A DNA stretch of 64,000 bases from Neckera pumila. Lineage: Eukaryota; Streptophyta; Bryopsida; Hypnales; Neckeraceae. Location: positions 6,214,520-6,278,519 of the forward strand of contig OZ018409.1 in assembly GCA_963969595.1 (NCBI GenBank). Direction: 5' to 3'. This document shows positions 1 through 11,242 of this stretch, one piece after another. The first letter of the stretch is position 1. The number at the start of each line of letters is the position of its first letter. The notes beneath the pieces are model-generated. The model did not search any database, was not told the origin of the DNA, and saw only the letters and a list, made by a program, of their open reading frames with translations. The position numbers and the translations under genes were made by a program.

Positions 1-353
1 ACTACCCACAAACTAAAACTCCTCACAATTTTCATCTCATTAATCAAAATAGAATGATTCAAAGCTTTCCATGTATATATAAATCTAGAGAATCAATTTC
101 AAATTTTTATTTATTTTTAAAATGATTTTTAAAGAATTTTTTTAGGTACCCGCTGAGCATCGAAAATCAAACATCATACAATTACTTTTTAACCATGCAG
201 TCAAAAGTTATGAAAATTGTTGGGCCTTAAAGCTAATTCTTGGGAAAATGTTGCGTGAAAATTTCAAAGAAAAAAAACAAAAACTCCATTCATAATGAGC
301 TGCCCAAAATTGCTATGTTGCCAAAAAACGGTGTTTGGACATTTAGGGGTTAA
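1..353 (-). mobile_element. TTAA-bounded element, family F1, cut by window edge
   Basis: This is the end of an F1 copy, matching the last ~350 bp of the copies at 19864-20784 and 36870-37804. It ends TTTAGGGG-TTAA at 350-353. The start lies outside the window. It is called minus because it has the orientation opposite to the 7192-8128 copy. No coding capacity is visible. Confidence 0.7.
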
Positions 354-356
354 AAT

Positions 357-700
357 GCCAACTAAATGAAGCTCATTTTGTGGACTTCTACACCACATAA
401 TATTAACTATTCTCATAATTACTTTAGACAATAGCTACAAGTCTACTATGAGACCTTCTCCTTCAAATTTGAGCTTCAAATGTATTTATTGGGGTACGAC
501 TTTGTTCAAAATTGAGTACTGTGATATAAAATTGAGGGCTATTTTTGGATAGTGAAACATTTTTAAAAATTCCAAAAAAATTAGACAAGATTTATAATAG
601 TTATGAGTACCTTGTTACTAAGTTTTGATTCATTTGGAGCAAGAACGCAAAAGTTATGGCCAATAAACGGGATCAGCTGTGATGTGTGATAGAAAATCAC
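357..700. repeat. dispersed repeat Y, copy 1
   Basis: About 340 bp is similar to 4362-4700 in the same orientation. Shared landmarks are TTTGTGGACTTCTACA, a GACATAAAAT-like segment followed by TGAGGTCTAT-like sequence, and a TATAATAGTT segment. It follows directly after the F1 end. I recognise no family and see no coding potential. Confidence 0.5.
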
Positions 701-1262
701 CCCTAAAATGATATTTATATACTTTGTACTACTTGTGCACAAAAGTGTAAAGCGAGTGAGATAAAAAAAATTCAAATTTTGTATTAGTTCATATGTACTA
801 CAGTATTTGCACAACAGAATTCCAAACATGGAATAAGAATTACACAATTTAGAATTAGACATAAGATCAGGCATAAAGTCCCAATCATCAAAACAATGTT
901 TCTCATTGGCACAAAAACAAACAAATGCACATTAAGGGTTTGTAAATGACAAAAACCTCTTCTTTTCATGTAGGCTATAAATATTACTTTATAAAAGAAC
1001 TGGTGGATTTAAACAAAAATAAATTGCAAATGTAACATTAATTATAGAAAAGCTAGCCAACTGCTCACCGTGCATTTTCAACAACATTGCTTAACTTTTT
1101 CGTAAACCACTCGCAAGAATTTCCCCGTACATTTGCGGGGAGGGTTCTGAGGCATAATGCCTGATTGCGCTGGTTTTCTTGCATACTCGGACATTACGCA
1201 TTACTCATCCAACTTTCATTTCTCATCCTCGATTTCTCATCCTTCTGTTCAAGATTTACGTC

Positions 1263-1377
1263 GGGCAATGGCTCCTCGTTGTCGGGCGTTTTGGGAAATA
1301 ACAAGCCTCCTCGTCGGGCTCCGCCCTCCTCATCGGCCCGTTATTTCCCAAAACACCCTCCTCCTCGGGCATTGCCC
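1263..1377. repeat. GC-rich hairpin in AT-rich DNA
   Basis: This is an inverted repeat with arms at about 1263-1302 and 1340-1377. GGGCAATG...GTTTTGGGAAATAAC on the left is answered by GTTATTTCCCAAAAC...CATTGCCC on the right. The loop is itself GC-rich and palindromic. The rest of 700-1640 is AT-rich with no gene visible. The sequence TTAACCCTTAAAG at 1383 resembles the ends of the TTAA elements. Confidence 0.6.
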
Positions 1378-1639
1378 TATACTTAACCCTTAAAGCAATT
1401 TGATGTTTTTAGGTCTAAATTGCTTCATAATACTCAAGCCCAAAGCAAGGCTAAAATCTTCATACATATTTGTTAACTAATAAATCCAACTATAGGATCT
1501 TTTAGTTAATTTGTTAAAATAGGCCTTTCTTGAATCTCATAATAAGAAACCTTACCAATTGCAAGATCATGATGCTTGGATTTTGAAAAGAAGTATTTTC
1601 AGCTCTTCTCAAATGGTTAGGTTTCATCTTTCAACTTTT

Positions 1640-2265
1640 AAAATGTATAGATCCTACAACTTGCAATTCTCCATAATAAATTGATGAAATAAGTTGGAAA
1701 TACATAGAAAAAATTTTAAGAAAAAATTTCATATTTATACTTGAAAAAAATTGTAAGTAGAAAGAAATAGAGTATGAACTAAAATACTAAATCATTAAGA
1801 ATTTAGTGATGGAATTAAAAAATTCCAATCCCAATGGTTGTAATGTTGTAACAAATAATCTACTTTGTACAGGGAGGTTTCAAAATATTGAAAATTGAGT
1901 TAAATAAAGGACTTCAAAGTTTATTTTAGAGTAGATATTCTATAATTGCTTGTAAAATTAATTCTCCATAGCTTTCACCTTATTAATCAAAATGGAATGA
2001 TTCAAAGCTTTTTACGTATATAAAAATCTAAGAAACCAATTTCAAGTTTTTATTTCTTAAAAAGTGATTTTTTTATAGCTGCTCAGATTGCAAGGGAGCA
2101 ACAAAAACTATATTTCATATAATAACTTTTGAACCATTTGGTCAAAAGCTATTCTTTGACTACATATTAGCAACAATTTCAAAGAAAAAAATGAAAATTC
2201 TTTTAAAATGGATGACTGAAAAAGCTATATTGCCAAAAAAATGCCATTTGGTCTTTAGCAGGTAA
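1640..2265 (-). mobile_element. degenerate partial F1 copy
   Basis: It matches the second two thirds of the 19864-20784 copy, including the shared segments AAAGGACTTCAAAGTTTATT and TTTTAGAGTAG. Both termini are eroded: the right end reads GGTCTTTAGCAGGTAACC instead of TTTAGGGGTTAA. No reading frame is present. Confidence 0.6.
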
Positions 2266-3023
2266 CCAATCCCTAAGTTATTATTTGAAAAGACAAGAAA
2301 AATGAGATACTGAGCATTCAAATTCTAATAGGAAACTTGCATATTAATTGATGCCAAACTGGTCAGAGTCATGAAAAGAGTAATCAAGTGTTCAATTGTG
2401 TGTAAGCCATTGTAGAGAGAGCCATAGGGTAGACTATTTCATGCAGTCATGTTTCCCTATCCAAAAAATGCTCTCAAGGTGCTTCTTATACCATTAAAAG
2501 AGATTTGAGGCCTCTAAGAGACTATGAGTTATTGTGCATTTCCGCAATGTTCCCCGACTATGGGAACGCAAAATAATTGCTGGCTGATGTGGCTGAGAGT
2601 GTGCCACGTCATTTTCAAAGAAAAATAAATTAAAAAAATGGCTTAGAATAATATTTGGGAGGAAAAAAAAATTCTGACAGCCCGTACTAGCTATTTGTAG
2701 AATAAGGTCAGATTGGGATTGGGCCTAAAACGGCCCTCCAATGCCCTCCAATCTCTCCTAATGTCTTAATTTTGCTAGTTTCCGGACAACCATTTCCTCT
2801 CCTCTTGTAGTCTTGTAAATGGATTAACCCTGAATGCGTCCAATTTGTATTATAAACCATTACTCTAATCACCGTGTAGCTGGATTGAAATACCTTAATT
2901 TCCAATTATTGCTTGCATATGCCAAGAGAAGGATCATGAGGACCTCATCTTTATAGTTATACAATGAAAAAAGATGAAAATATATTCAACAAGATATTAG
3001 TACAATAGAACCAAAAAAATGTA
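2266..3023. other. AT-rich intergenic stretch, nothing recognised
   Basis: No gene, RNA gene or clear repeat end is visible. All reading frames are short and show no recognisable motif. Confidence 0.5.
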
Positions 3024-3625
3024 CTCTAGAAGAAAACTGCATTTAATATGTCAAAAATTGTGTTTTATTTGTCAAATTTGTGTTGTACTTGACAAAAAAT
3101 GCGTTATATTCAATAAAAAATATGGAATTGGTTCTGTCGAGTTCTCCCTTTGTAAAGCAAAAGTGTGCATTCTAACTTTTCAACATATAATTTAACAAGT
3201 AAAATGCAGAATTTTATGTTAGAATGCAAAATATTGCGTTACAAAGGGAGAACTCAACAAAACCATTAGGAAAAATTCAGCCCTCGAAGGAGCCGCGAGT
3301 TTTGCACCCCCAAGGTGCAATTAGGAAAAAAAATAGATATAAAAAGTTATTTTTTATTTTTTTTAAATTGGATGCTGACATGGCACTACTAGTGCCATGT
3401 CCGCGCCATGTCAGATTTTTATTTTTTTAATATTTTTTTATTTTTTAATATATTTTTTTTCAAAAAAAAATATTTTTTTATTTTTCTGTAATTGCACTGC
3501 GGGGTTGCCGAAAATCAAAAACTTGTAGCCCCTTGCAGAGTTCAGAATTCTTGTAATGCCAATTCCATGCTTTTTGTTGAGTACAATGCAATTTTTGACA
3601 AGTACAACACAATTTTCTTCTAGTG
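3024..3625. mobile_element. CACTA-like MITE sharing ends with the 39.3-kb element
   Basis: The left end is CTCTAGAAGAAAACTG and the right end, read inward, is CACTAGAAGAAAATTG. The inverted ends continue with related TTGTGTTGTACTTG and GTCAAAAATTG blocks. The outer ~20 bp of the right end equals the left end of the element at 39256-43792. An inner inverted pair around GAGTTCTCCCTTTGTAA (3132 and 3235) lies within it. At 3263 a sequence like the F5 terminus (CATTAGGAAAAATTCAGCCC) suggests a nested fragment. No 3-bp target duplication is evident (gta against aat). Confidence 0.6.
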
Positions 3626-4361
3626 AATTATATAAATGTTGGTATTATCAGGTAACTTAAGCCTAAGGATTAATAGGTTTTAAAGACCACATGTATTTGC
3701 TACCTATTTGCAGTATTAAAGATGAATGAATACATTTATTTCTAGCTATAAGGTTTATTTCAACACCCTTTTGAAAATCTTAGCTAGTAATCTAACATTT
3801 TGAGTCCAAAAGATAGATTGAGAGAAATTATGGATGAAGGAATGGAAGACTCGAACATTTTGGTATCAGAAGCCACTACACCTTGGTTCTGCACTATAAA
3901 AATATTCACTACTTTTATACAATGATGCATTCAATTCAAAGCCATATGTATGAGATAGATATGTGCACCAATTCAAGGCTTGGTTCAGAGAGTAGCATGC
4001 GCCTCCATGTGAAACAAGCATTGATCCATGAAGTAATGTATCTCAAGTGGGACAACCTAATGACAAGGCAACCTAATTTCACTATTTTGTGTAGCCATTT
4101 GATTAAGGTGGATACCCCCCAACCGCCACTTTTTGCTTCTGTGCCTTGTTACTATGCATCCAATTACTATTATTTGATTGATTAAGTTTTTTTTTACTGG
4201 CATATTTTCAAGGAGGTTCCAAAGCATTAAAGAATGTGACATTTGGATACCATATGCAAAAGTTATGAAGGAACAAAAATTGGTAAAAATTGGCCATTTG
4301 TAGCAACTCTACGGAGATGGTCATTCACCAAAAAAAATTAAAAAAAAATTTATAGGTTTTG
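3626..4361. other. intergenic stretch with a copy of repeat X
   Basis: No gene is seen. At about 4085-4275 is a diverged copy of a repeat that recurs at 4740-5040 and, interrupted, at 20786-21800. The common parts are CCACTTTTTGC, GAGGTTCCAA and ATATGCAAAAGTTATGAAG. Confidence 0.4.
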
Positions 4362-4700
4362 AAATGCGAATAGAAAGAGGCTTACTTTGTGGACTTCTAC
4401 ATGACATGTAACTAAATATTTTTATATATCCTTTGAGAATTAGCTAAAAATATACTATAAGACTAATTTCTCTAAGTTTTAACTCCAAATTCGTTTCTTT
4501 GGATACTAATTTGTTCAAGAACCCCCAAAATTTGGCACGTGTGACATAAAATCGAGGTCTATTATCAATAGTAAAACATTTTGAAAACATTTTGAAAAAC
4601 TAGACAAAGTGTATAATAGTTGTAAGTATCTTGCCTATGAATTTTGAGTCATTTAGTCAAAAGACAAAAGCTATGGCCAAAAAACTAATTAGCACGCAAA
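4362..4700. repeat. dispersed repeat Y, copy 2
   Basis: It is homologous to 357-700 (see that entry). It is flanked on both sides by repeat X copies, so the two repeats may be parts of one larger degraded element. Confidence 0.5.
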
Positions 4701-4739
4701 GTGTGACATAAAATAGTACAAGTGTTTCATGCAATCACC

Positions 4740-5040
4740 CAAGAGTACCCCCCAAAATGCCACTTTTTACTATTGTGACTAGATACCATTGTTAGACTGT
4801 CCAAATTTTCATATTTTCTTCTTGGCAAGTAAAAAGAAGTTTCAAAGCACCAAAGAAGGCGACATTTAATATTGTATGCAAAAGTTATGAAGAGTCAAAG
4901 TTTTTTTTGGTAGATGTTATAAAATCATTTCTTATATATAAGTACATATTGATTTTGTGGAGATTTACACAGAATGATGATGGCGGTTATGGGTCACTAG
5001 CGGGGTCAGTGGTGCATTTTGGAATAACCACCTCATGGTG
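4740..5040. repeat. dispersed repeat X, uninterrupted copy
   Basis: It aligns with 20790-20933 plus 21695-21790, where an F1 element has been inserted after GCAAAAGTT. Both copies share the run-out ATATTGATTT..GGAGAT-TACACAG.GTGATGATGGC. No reading frame is recognisable. The following 5041-5584 holds no recognised feature. Confidence 0.5.
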
Positions 5041-5584
5041 TATTATATATTGTCATCTACAAATAGAATAAGCAAACATGCTTTTGTTCTTCACTAAAGT
5101 AACTACACCTAAAATCACATGGTTAAGCAAATCAACATAGTTTCCATTATTAAATTGAAATTTTTTTTGTAGAATCTTGTTGGTAGTCAAAAGGGGATTC
5201 TAGATTCTATTAGAATGCATTTTGGAGACACCGTGTGAATAACTACAAATTTTTAAAGTGTTGAAAATAGAATTTAGGGTAACCAACCATAGACTCTCAT
5301 GAATAATGGAAGTAAATTTTAGGCAAGAATCTAGACTATGCGATTTTAGAAAGTGGTCGAAATTAGGTGTTAGTAGTTACCTTACCACAAGGCGCCAATC
5401 GACTTGTGATTTTCTTTCTACTAAATTTTGGTGCAATTTCACCACATGGTTTTGGTCACATGTCCATTGGAAGTTGAGTAGATTGCAATTTTGAGCCAGT
5501 TTCAAGATTGACATCAAAATTTAGTTTCCAAGAATATTAGAGAGAAGAAAAATTCAATGGTTCATCCATAATATTATTCAACAA

Positions 5585-5772
5585 TGGTACACTAATGATG
5601 GTATTTAGTGTTGCCTACACTACTTGCTTGCAAAAATTACTCTTGATGAGTCTTTTTACCAACAACATTCATTGAGAACCGCAACTTTGGAACATATCAA
5701 CACCTATGCTCTTGGTAAAAATATTCACAAAGAGTAAAAAGTATAACACTACTTACCATCTATAGTGTAGTG
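5585..5772. mobile_element. small CACTA-like MITE, family M1
   Basis: The element is about 188 bp with ~25-bp inverted ends of the type ACACTA..GATGGTA..TAGTGTT. The right end read inward begins CACTACACTATAGATGG. The core ATTCATTGAGAACCGCAACT is shared with the copy at 9272-9497. No gene is visible in the flanks up to 7191, apart from a diverged repeat at 6835-7060 that resembles 1430-1660. Confidence 0.55.
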
Positions 5773-7191
5773 GGGTGTCATTGAGGTTCATACAAAAAAT
5801 ATATTCTATTCACTGGTGTGAAAGAAATAACTATTTAATTTTGTGCAATATTTATTGTGAACTACAAAAATTTCAAAAATTGTGATCCATATAAGTCAAG
5901 AACTTCTGTATTGTGAAGAAGTCATCAATGCTTAAAAGATATTTCAACTTGAAGAATAATTAGACATTATTGATTCTTCCCCAACATTACACATTGCGTG
6001 AGGTTTTCTTATTCAAAGATTTGCATAGCATTTAGTGGTTTGTGTCTTTGCTACCCTTCCTCCAACAAAATGATTTGGAATATTTCACATTCCATCGTTG
6101 CTTGGGACTTTAGAGGGTAAATGCATTTTGTCTACAACTTTGAAAAAATATTTTGTATGCACATATGTTTAAATTCAAACTAAAAAATTTGAACTCAATT
6201 CAAATTGTGTTCTAGTACGGCTTGAAAATCTTCTTTACATAAAACAAATCTCAAACATTGCTAAACTTGAAGAGAAACTTTGGCCCTCCATCTTTGAGTC
6301 ATGCAAAGGCTTGGGGCCAAAGCTTGTGGCCTCTTTTCATAATTGTACGGAATACTCATATAAGAATGAGACTACTTACACTTATGTAAATGCTTCTTCA
6401 AAGTAGTAAATGTCACCTATGAGCCTTGATTGTATGATTCTAAAACTATTGATAATCAAACAATAAATATTTTTCAAATGTTACTTTTCAAACTTACTTT
6501 TATATTAAGACCAATTCCAATGGTATGGGAGATTATATGAGATGTTTCCAGACCAAGATTTGTTTGATCTTCCATCTGCAATTATAGGGTTGGACTTTCA
6601 GACTATAGTAGATAATTATTCACATATTTACACAAATAAAAGTATATCAAAGGTGGTACTTTATTGCTACTATTGTTGTTTTTATATTTACATTGGTAGC
6701 ACTTGTACAATTGGCACAATTGTTCAGACTTAATTGCAAGGCTTCAAAAACAAATCATCTTTTTGCTCAACTTTACATACTTTAAAATTAAATATTTCTA
6801 CTTTGAAATTTAAAGCTTCTTGTGTTATGGATTCATACCCAAAGCATGGTTATAGTATTCTTCTTTGATTATTCTTTAATTAATCCAACCATAGGATCTT
6901 TTTGTTAACTTGTTCATGTACATCTTCTCCAAATCTTAAATTGAAGACCTCCACCAATTACAAGATCAATGTGCCTAAACTTCATAAATAGTGTTTTTTT
7001 GAAGATGAAGTTTTGTCTTTCAACATTTTCAGAAAAAAACACGTATATCTTATAACTTGTGCAATTTCGCCAATATGTTGTAAAATGGACAATTCAAAAT
7101 ACATAATAATTTTTTTATAAAGTAGAATGTAGTACTTGATGAAAAAAAAAAATTGCTAATAACTTTCACAAGAATCTGAGAATTATCACTC

Positions 7192-8128
7192 TTAACCTCT
7201 AAAGGACCAACATGCGTTTTTTGGCCGTATAGAATTTTTGGGCAAGTACGTAAGATTAGAGATTTCCATATTTTTGGCTGAAATTTTAATAGAAGGTGGG
7301 GGCAAGGAATATCCGTTTCATGTAGACCAAATTTCATGACATTTAGAAATACGAGTCAAAAGTTATGATCTAATATGTTACTTTTTTTTGTAACTAGGCA
7401 ATTTGGGCAAATTAGAAAAAATCACTTGTTTTGAAAACAAAAATTTGAAACTGGTTTTCAAGAGTTATATATAGGTAAAAAGCTTTGAATCATCCCATTT
7501 TGATCAATGAGTCAAAAGTTATGAAGATTTTAAGTTTGCGGGCAGTTATGGATTCACTACTCTAAAATAAACTTTGAAGTCCTTTATCTTACTCAATTCT
7601 CAATATTTTTTGAAAAAAAGAAAATCATAGGATGCAGGTTATTTACTACAACATTGCCACCATTGGGATTAGCATTTTTCAATTCTATAATTAAATTCTT
7701 GACAATTTTGTATTTTGAATCATTCTCTACTGCTATCTACTTACTATTTTTTTCCTATGTGTTGTATATTCCAAATGAAGCGAAAATTTTCAAGCATGTA
7801 GCCAATTTGTCTAGGAAAAAGAATCCAAAGAAGCACCATCATTTTGGACCTTTTTGCATTGAAAAGTGAGCTTGTGAAGTGCTGCTGCCCTGTTTTGCGC
7901 AGGGCCAAAAAAATGGTTTTAGTGAATTTGAATGCTTATATCTTGCAAAATCCACGCGGTGGAAATTCCTGAAATTTTTAACATATATTTTCAAGTCACC
8001 ATACTACAAGATCCTATGGTTACATGTGTCAAAAAAAAGTTTTTTTTCAAAAATTGGATACTTATACTGAAAATGGCAGTTTTTGAGCGTTTTCGGTGAG
8101 AACATAGTCATGGAACTTTAGGGGTTGA
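7192..8128 (+). mobile_element. TTAA-bounded element, family F1, full length
   Basis: The element is 937 bp. The left end is TTAA-CCTCTAAAGGACCAACATGC and the right end is GGAACTTTAGGGG-TTGA (TTAA with one change). The inner sequence is AT-rich with no conserved frame. The termini and TTAA target are those expected of piggyBac-type elements. I infer a non-autonomous element, since no transposase is inside. This copy defines the plus orientation used for F1 here. Confidence 0.7.
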
Positions 8129-8728
8129 TGGTAAGAATGTTCTAGTAAAGCAATATATATCTTATTAATTTTTTTTTATTAAAACAAATTAAAAACTATG
8201 CACAATAGACAACTTCATTTTTTTTGGCCTCCATTATCCACAAAATAAAACTCTTTATAGCTTTCATCTCATAAGTTGAATTTGAATGGCTCAAAGGTTG
8301 GCATTAACTATCCAACCAAATAAAATTAATTAATCTATTTTTAATAAATATTGTTAGTTGCCTCAAATAAATCCTTATAACTTTTGCAATACTTATCAAA
8401 ATTACGTGTAAGAAAGCTTTATACATAAAGTATAATGTATAAAAGCTATTCTAAAAGTTTTATACAAAAAATTCAAAATATAAAGTCAAAAGAATTTCCT
8501 TGAGTTTTCAAAAAGTTCCTAAAGTGCTCCTTAAGCCTTCTAAGGTTGATGTCTTGGACAATTGATAAGTGTTTGGCTAAGACTTCATGCATGCCAGCCC
8601 TCATATTATACACCAATGCCAACAAAGCTAACATTCTAAATTTTTTTTTGTATTCTTTGTTAAAACACTTTGAAGAAAACATCAATGGTTCAGTTATTAA
8701 GCTTCATGATGTTTCACTAGACACTTGC

Positions 8729-8948
8729 AACTACAAAAAAAGAGGGTGTTTTAAGTAAGCTTTTAAGTATAGCCTGGACATAAGATTTTAAATAATGACC
8801 TTTAAGGAGATTTTCAACAAAATTTTACTTAAAAAGCATGTGTTTAAGTAGAATTTTGTTGAAAATCTCCTTAAAGGTCATTACTTAAAATCTTATGTCT
8901 AGGACTATACTTAAAAACTCACTTAAAACACCCCTTTCTCTTGTAGTG
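8729..8948. mobile_element. hairpin MITE with ~105-bp arms
   Basis: The element is almost entirely an inverted repeat. The left arm is 8729-8838, the right arm about 8842-8948, and the loop is only a few bases around GCATGTG. The arms share AGATTTTCAACAAAATT and TTAAAGGTCATTA-type blocks with few mismatches. The right end read inward starts CACTACAAGAGAAAGGGG, a CACTA-like terminus. A transcript would fold into a long stem, so it is a candidate small-RNA source. Confidence 0.75.
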
Positions 8949-9271
8949 TTGACTACCTACAAGGATTTGAAAAATGAGGAATTAGACCAAGTGTGGGTCT
9001 TAAAGCTTAGTCTACGAGGTCCATGATTCTACTAGTGTGCACATGCGTATATAGTTAACCTAGATAATATTCTCCCAAGTGCTCAATGTGTGTAATTAAG
9101 CATATTTGATCTACATGTACGATCATCTCATTAACAATAACAATAATAATAAAATTATCACTACAATTTTGTAGGCAGTCACAAGAGTCGCTTTGAGGAA
9201 TGGTATATCTATTAAATATTGACAAGCTCTTTTTTTTAAAGCAAGATATGCTATTCTAGAAGAACTTTCAA

Positions 9272-9497
9272 GGCTACAATAATGATGGTATTCAATGTTA
9301 CCCACACTACTTGCTTTCAAAATGCCATAAATTATTACTCTTGATGAGAATTTTTACCAACTACATTCATTGAGAACCGCAACTTTGGAACATATCAATA
9401 CCTATGCTCTTGGTAAAAATATCATGAAGAATAATAAGTTATAACATTTCAAAAACAATTAGTGTAGGTAACACTATTTACCATCTTTGGTGTAGTG
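9272..9497. mobile_element. small CACTA-like MITE, family M1, copy 2
   Basis: The element is about 226 bp, homologous to 5585-5772. The right end read inward is CACTACACCAAAGATGG. The inverted ends extend about 34 bp with mismatches. No 3-bp duplication is certain. Confidence 0.55.
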
Positions 9498-10236
9498 ACA
9501 ATGCATCCTTGCAAAAAAAAGCCATTGAACTCTACATTGAATGACATTCAATATCTTCCAAATTTTACCTTTTTCTACCTTTCTAAGATCTTTAATTGAC
9601 TATGATTGAGCCCTATGCAACGACATTTATATAGGTTGTATCCAACCATTTACAATTAAAGGGAGTGTCTTTTTAAAAACAGAAAACATCTCAAGGCCTT
9701 TTTGCATGATGACGGCCGACCCAAGACTCAAACCATGGTTGAGTGCGCACCGTGATAAAATCAAATCCTGTGACCTTTACACTTGCTTTTTTGGCTTCTT
9801 CTCTTTGAGATGTATGTTCGAGTGCACGTGGAGTTTTTTCTTTTTCTTTTGGCTGGATACTTGAGCTCCAAGCACCTGAGCTGAGCGACGACATGCAAAC
9901 AGGCCCACAACGCTTCCCTCTGAACCACGCTGTCATCATTCATTTCTCGGCTTCCACTGAAAAGTAAGTGAAAAAGGGGGAGGAGCATACGTATTCAAAC
10001 GAACAACTTGGTTAAGAAAGAGTAAAATTAAAGAGGTCTTGAGTGCAAAAACGACCAGCCTCCTCATGTCTGACATGACGTGACGAAGACCTTAATTTTC
10101 TTCTGCCTCTACTTTCCAGTTGTCTGACACGATGTACCAGAATTCAGCATTTAGAGACATCAAATGTTAAGCAGTTTTGGTCTTGGGTGCACTTACTGTA
10201 ACCTTGCTGCTACTCCAATGTTACTCTCTTGTGGAC
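9498..10236. other. intergenic stretch of higher GC, no gene recognised
   Basis: From about 9700 the base composition shifts from AT-rich repeat DNA to a more balanced mix that continues to about 13950 and includes the remorin gene. No reading frame here matches a family I know. Confidence 0.4.
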
Positions 10237-10450
10237 GACAGTTCAGATGGTTTATCTCAAAGCCAAAGCGAACAAAGAACTCGTTCGAGAGAAACCTCAA
10301 AAAAATACAAGACAGTTCAGTTACTCTATCTCAAAACCAAAGCGAACATAGAACTCGTTCGAGAGAAACCTCAAGAAAATGCAAGACAGTTCAGTTACTC
10401 TATCTCAAAGCCAAAGCGAACATATAACTCGTTCGAGAGAAAGCTCAAAA
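10237..10450. repeat. 74-bp tandem repeat, about 2.9 copies
   Basis: Unit starts are at 10255, 10329 and 10403 (the word TCTCAAA), exactly 74 bp apart, preceded by a partial unit from GACAGTTCAG at 10237. Each unit contains the small palindrome CTCGTTCGAG. A diverged fragment (ACTCATTCGAAGAGAAATC) follows at about 10574. Because 74 is not a multiple of three, reading frames through the array shift at each copy, so it is unlikely to code. It lies about 0.8 kb past the stop codon of the remorin gene. Confidence 0.85.
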
Positions 10451-11242
10451 ATTGAAGAGCTTTTCGTACTGCTGGTAAGGATCTCTCTAATTACACTCCC
10501 ACAATGGGTATTGACGTGCTGGTAACAGACTGTAAGTTAGTGAAGGTTCTCCTCATTTCATCATCACCGCCACGTACTCATTCGAAGAGAAATCTAAAAA
10601 GGTTAACTGAATCCTGGAAAAGGTGGAAAAAGGTCAAGGGAATACGGAGAATTTAAAGCTGATGCACAGATGGGCAGAACTGCTGAACTTATCCACATGC
10701 TATGCCCAAGAGAAAGTCAGCAGCAATAGACTTCGTGCACTCGTAAGAATTTTCAAGAAAAGTCATGAAGTGATGGAATGGCTTCTCATGAGATATGAGT
10801 GGTTGCAAGTAAAAAAAACAGTGCAATGGACATGGTCATAGACGGAGTACCTCGTACAAATGAATCAACGAAGAACAATGAATACCTCGAAAACTTATTA
10901 TTGATAGGGTAAAGATGATACATCTGGGAAGCACGCACTGAAAATTTACAACAAAGAGTCCCATGAGACAACTCTATCATAAACACGCAGAGATGACATT
11001 CCCCACATAAAAATTGTTGTACACTAGAAGGCAATGGAGTACTCAACAATGGGGCACTCCAACTTCAGAACCGCTCTCTAATTTTCAATTACCGGTATTG
11101 GTTTTACTGATACACTAAGACTCCAAATTCTCCTTGAAAGAGTCCTCCCCTTGCACTCCCCAAAGGGGTTCACGGTTATTAGGTGCCCACCACTGAATAT
11201 AGAAAGGCGATAAATTGAGAGTAAAGAAAGCAGGAACACTAA
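10451..11242. other. downstream flank of the remorin gene
   Basis: This stretch holds the presumed 3' untranslated region of the minus-strand remorin gene and about 0.6 kb beyond it. Short frames occur on both strands (for example at 10623-10841), but none has a recognisable domain. No poly(A) signal could be assigned with confidence. Confidence 0.4.

Noticed and set aside
3255..3280. full F5 element inside the 3.0-kb MITE
   Set aside because: Only a left-end-like sequence is present; no right end could be matched, so it is noted as a fragment only.
10255..10450. possible CRISPR-like array
   Set aside because: Units are adjacent with no unique spacers, only three copies, and in a plant genome; it is a simple tandem repeat.
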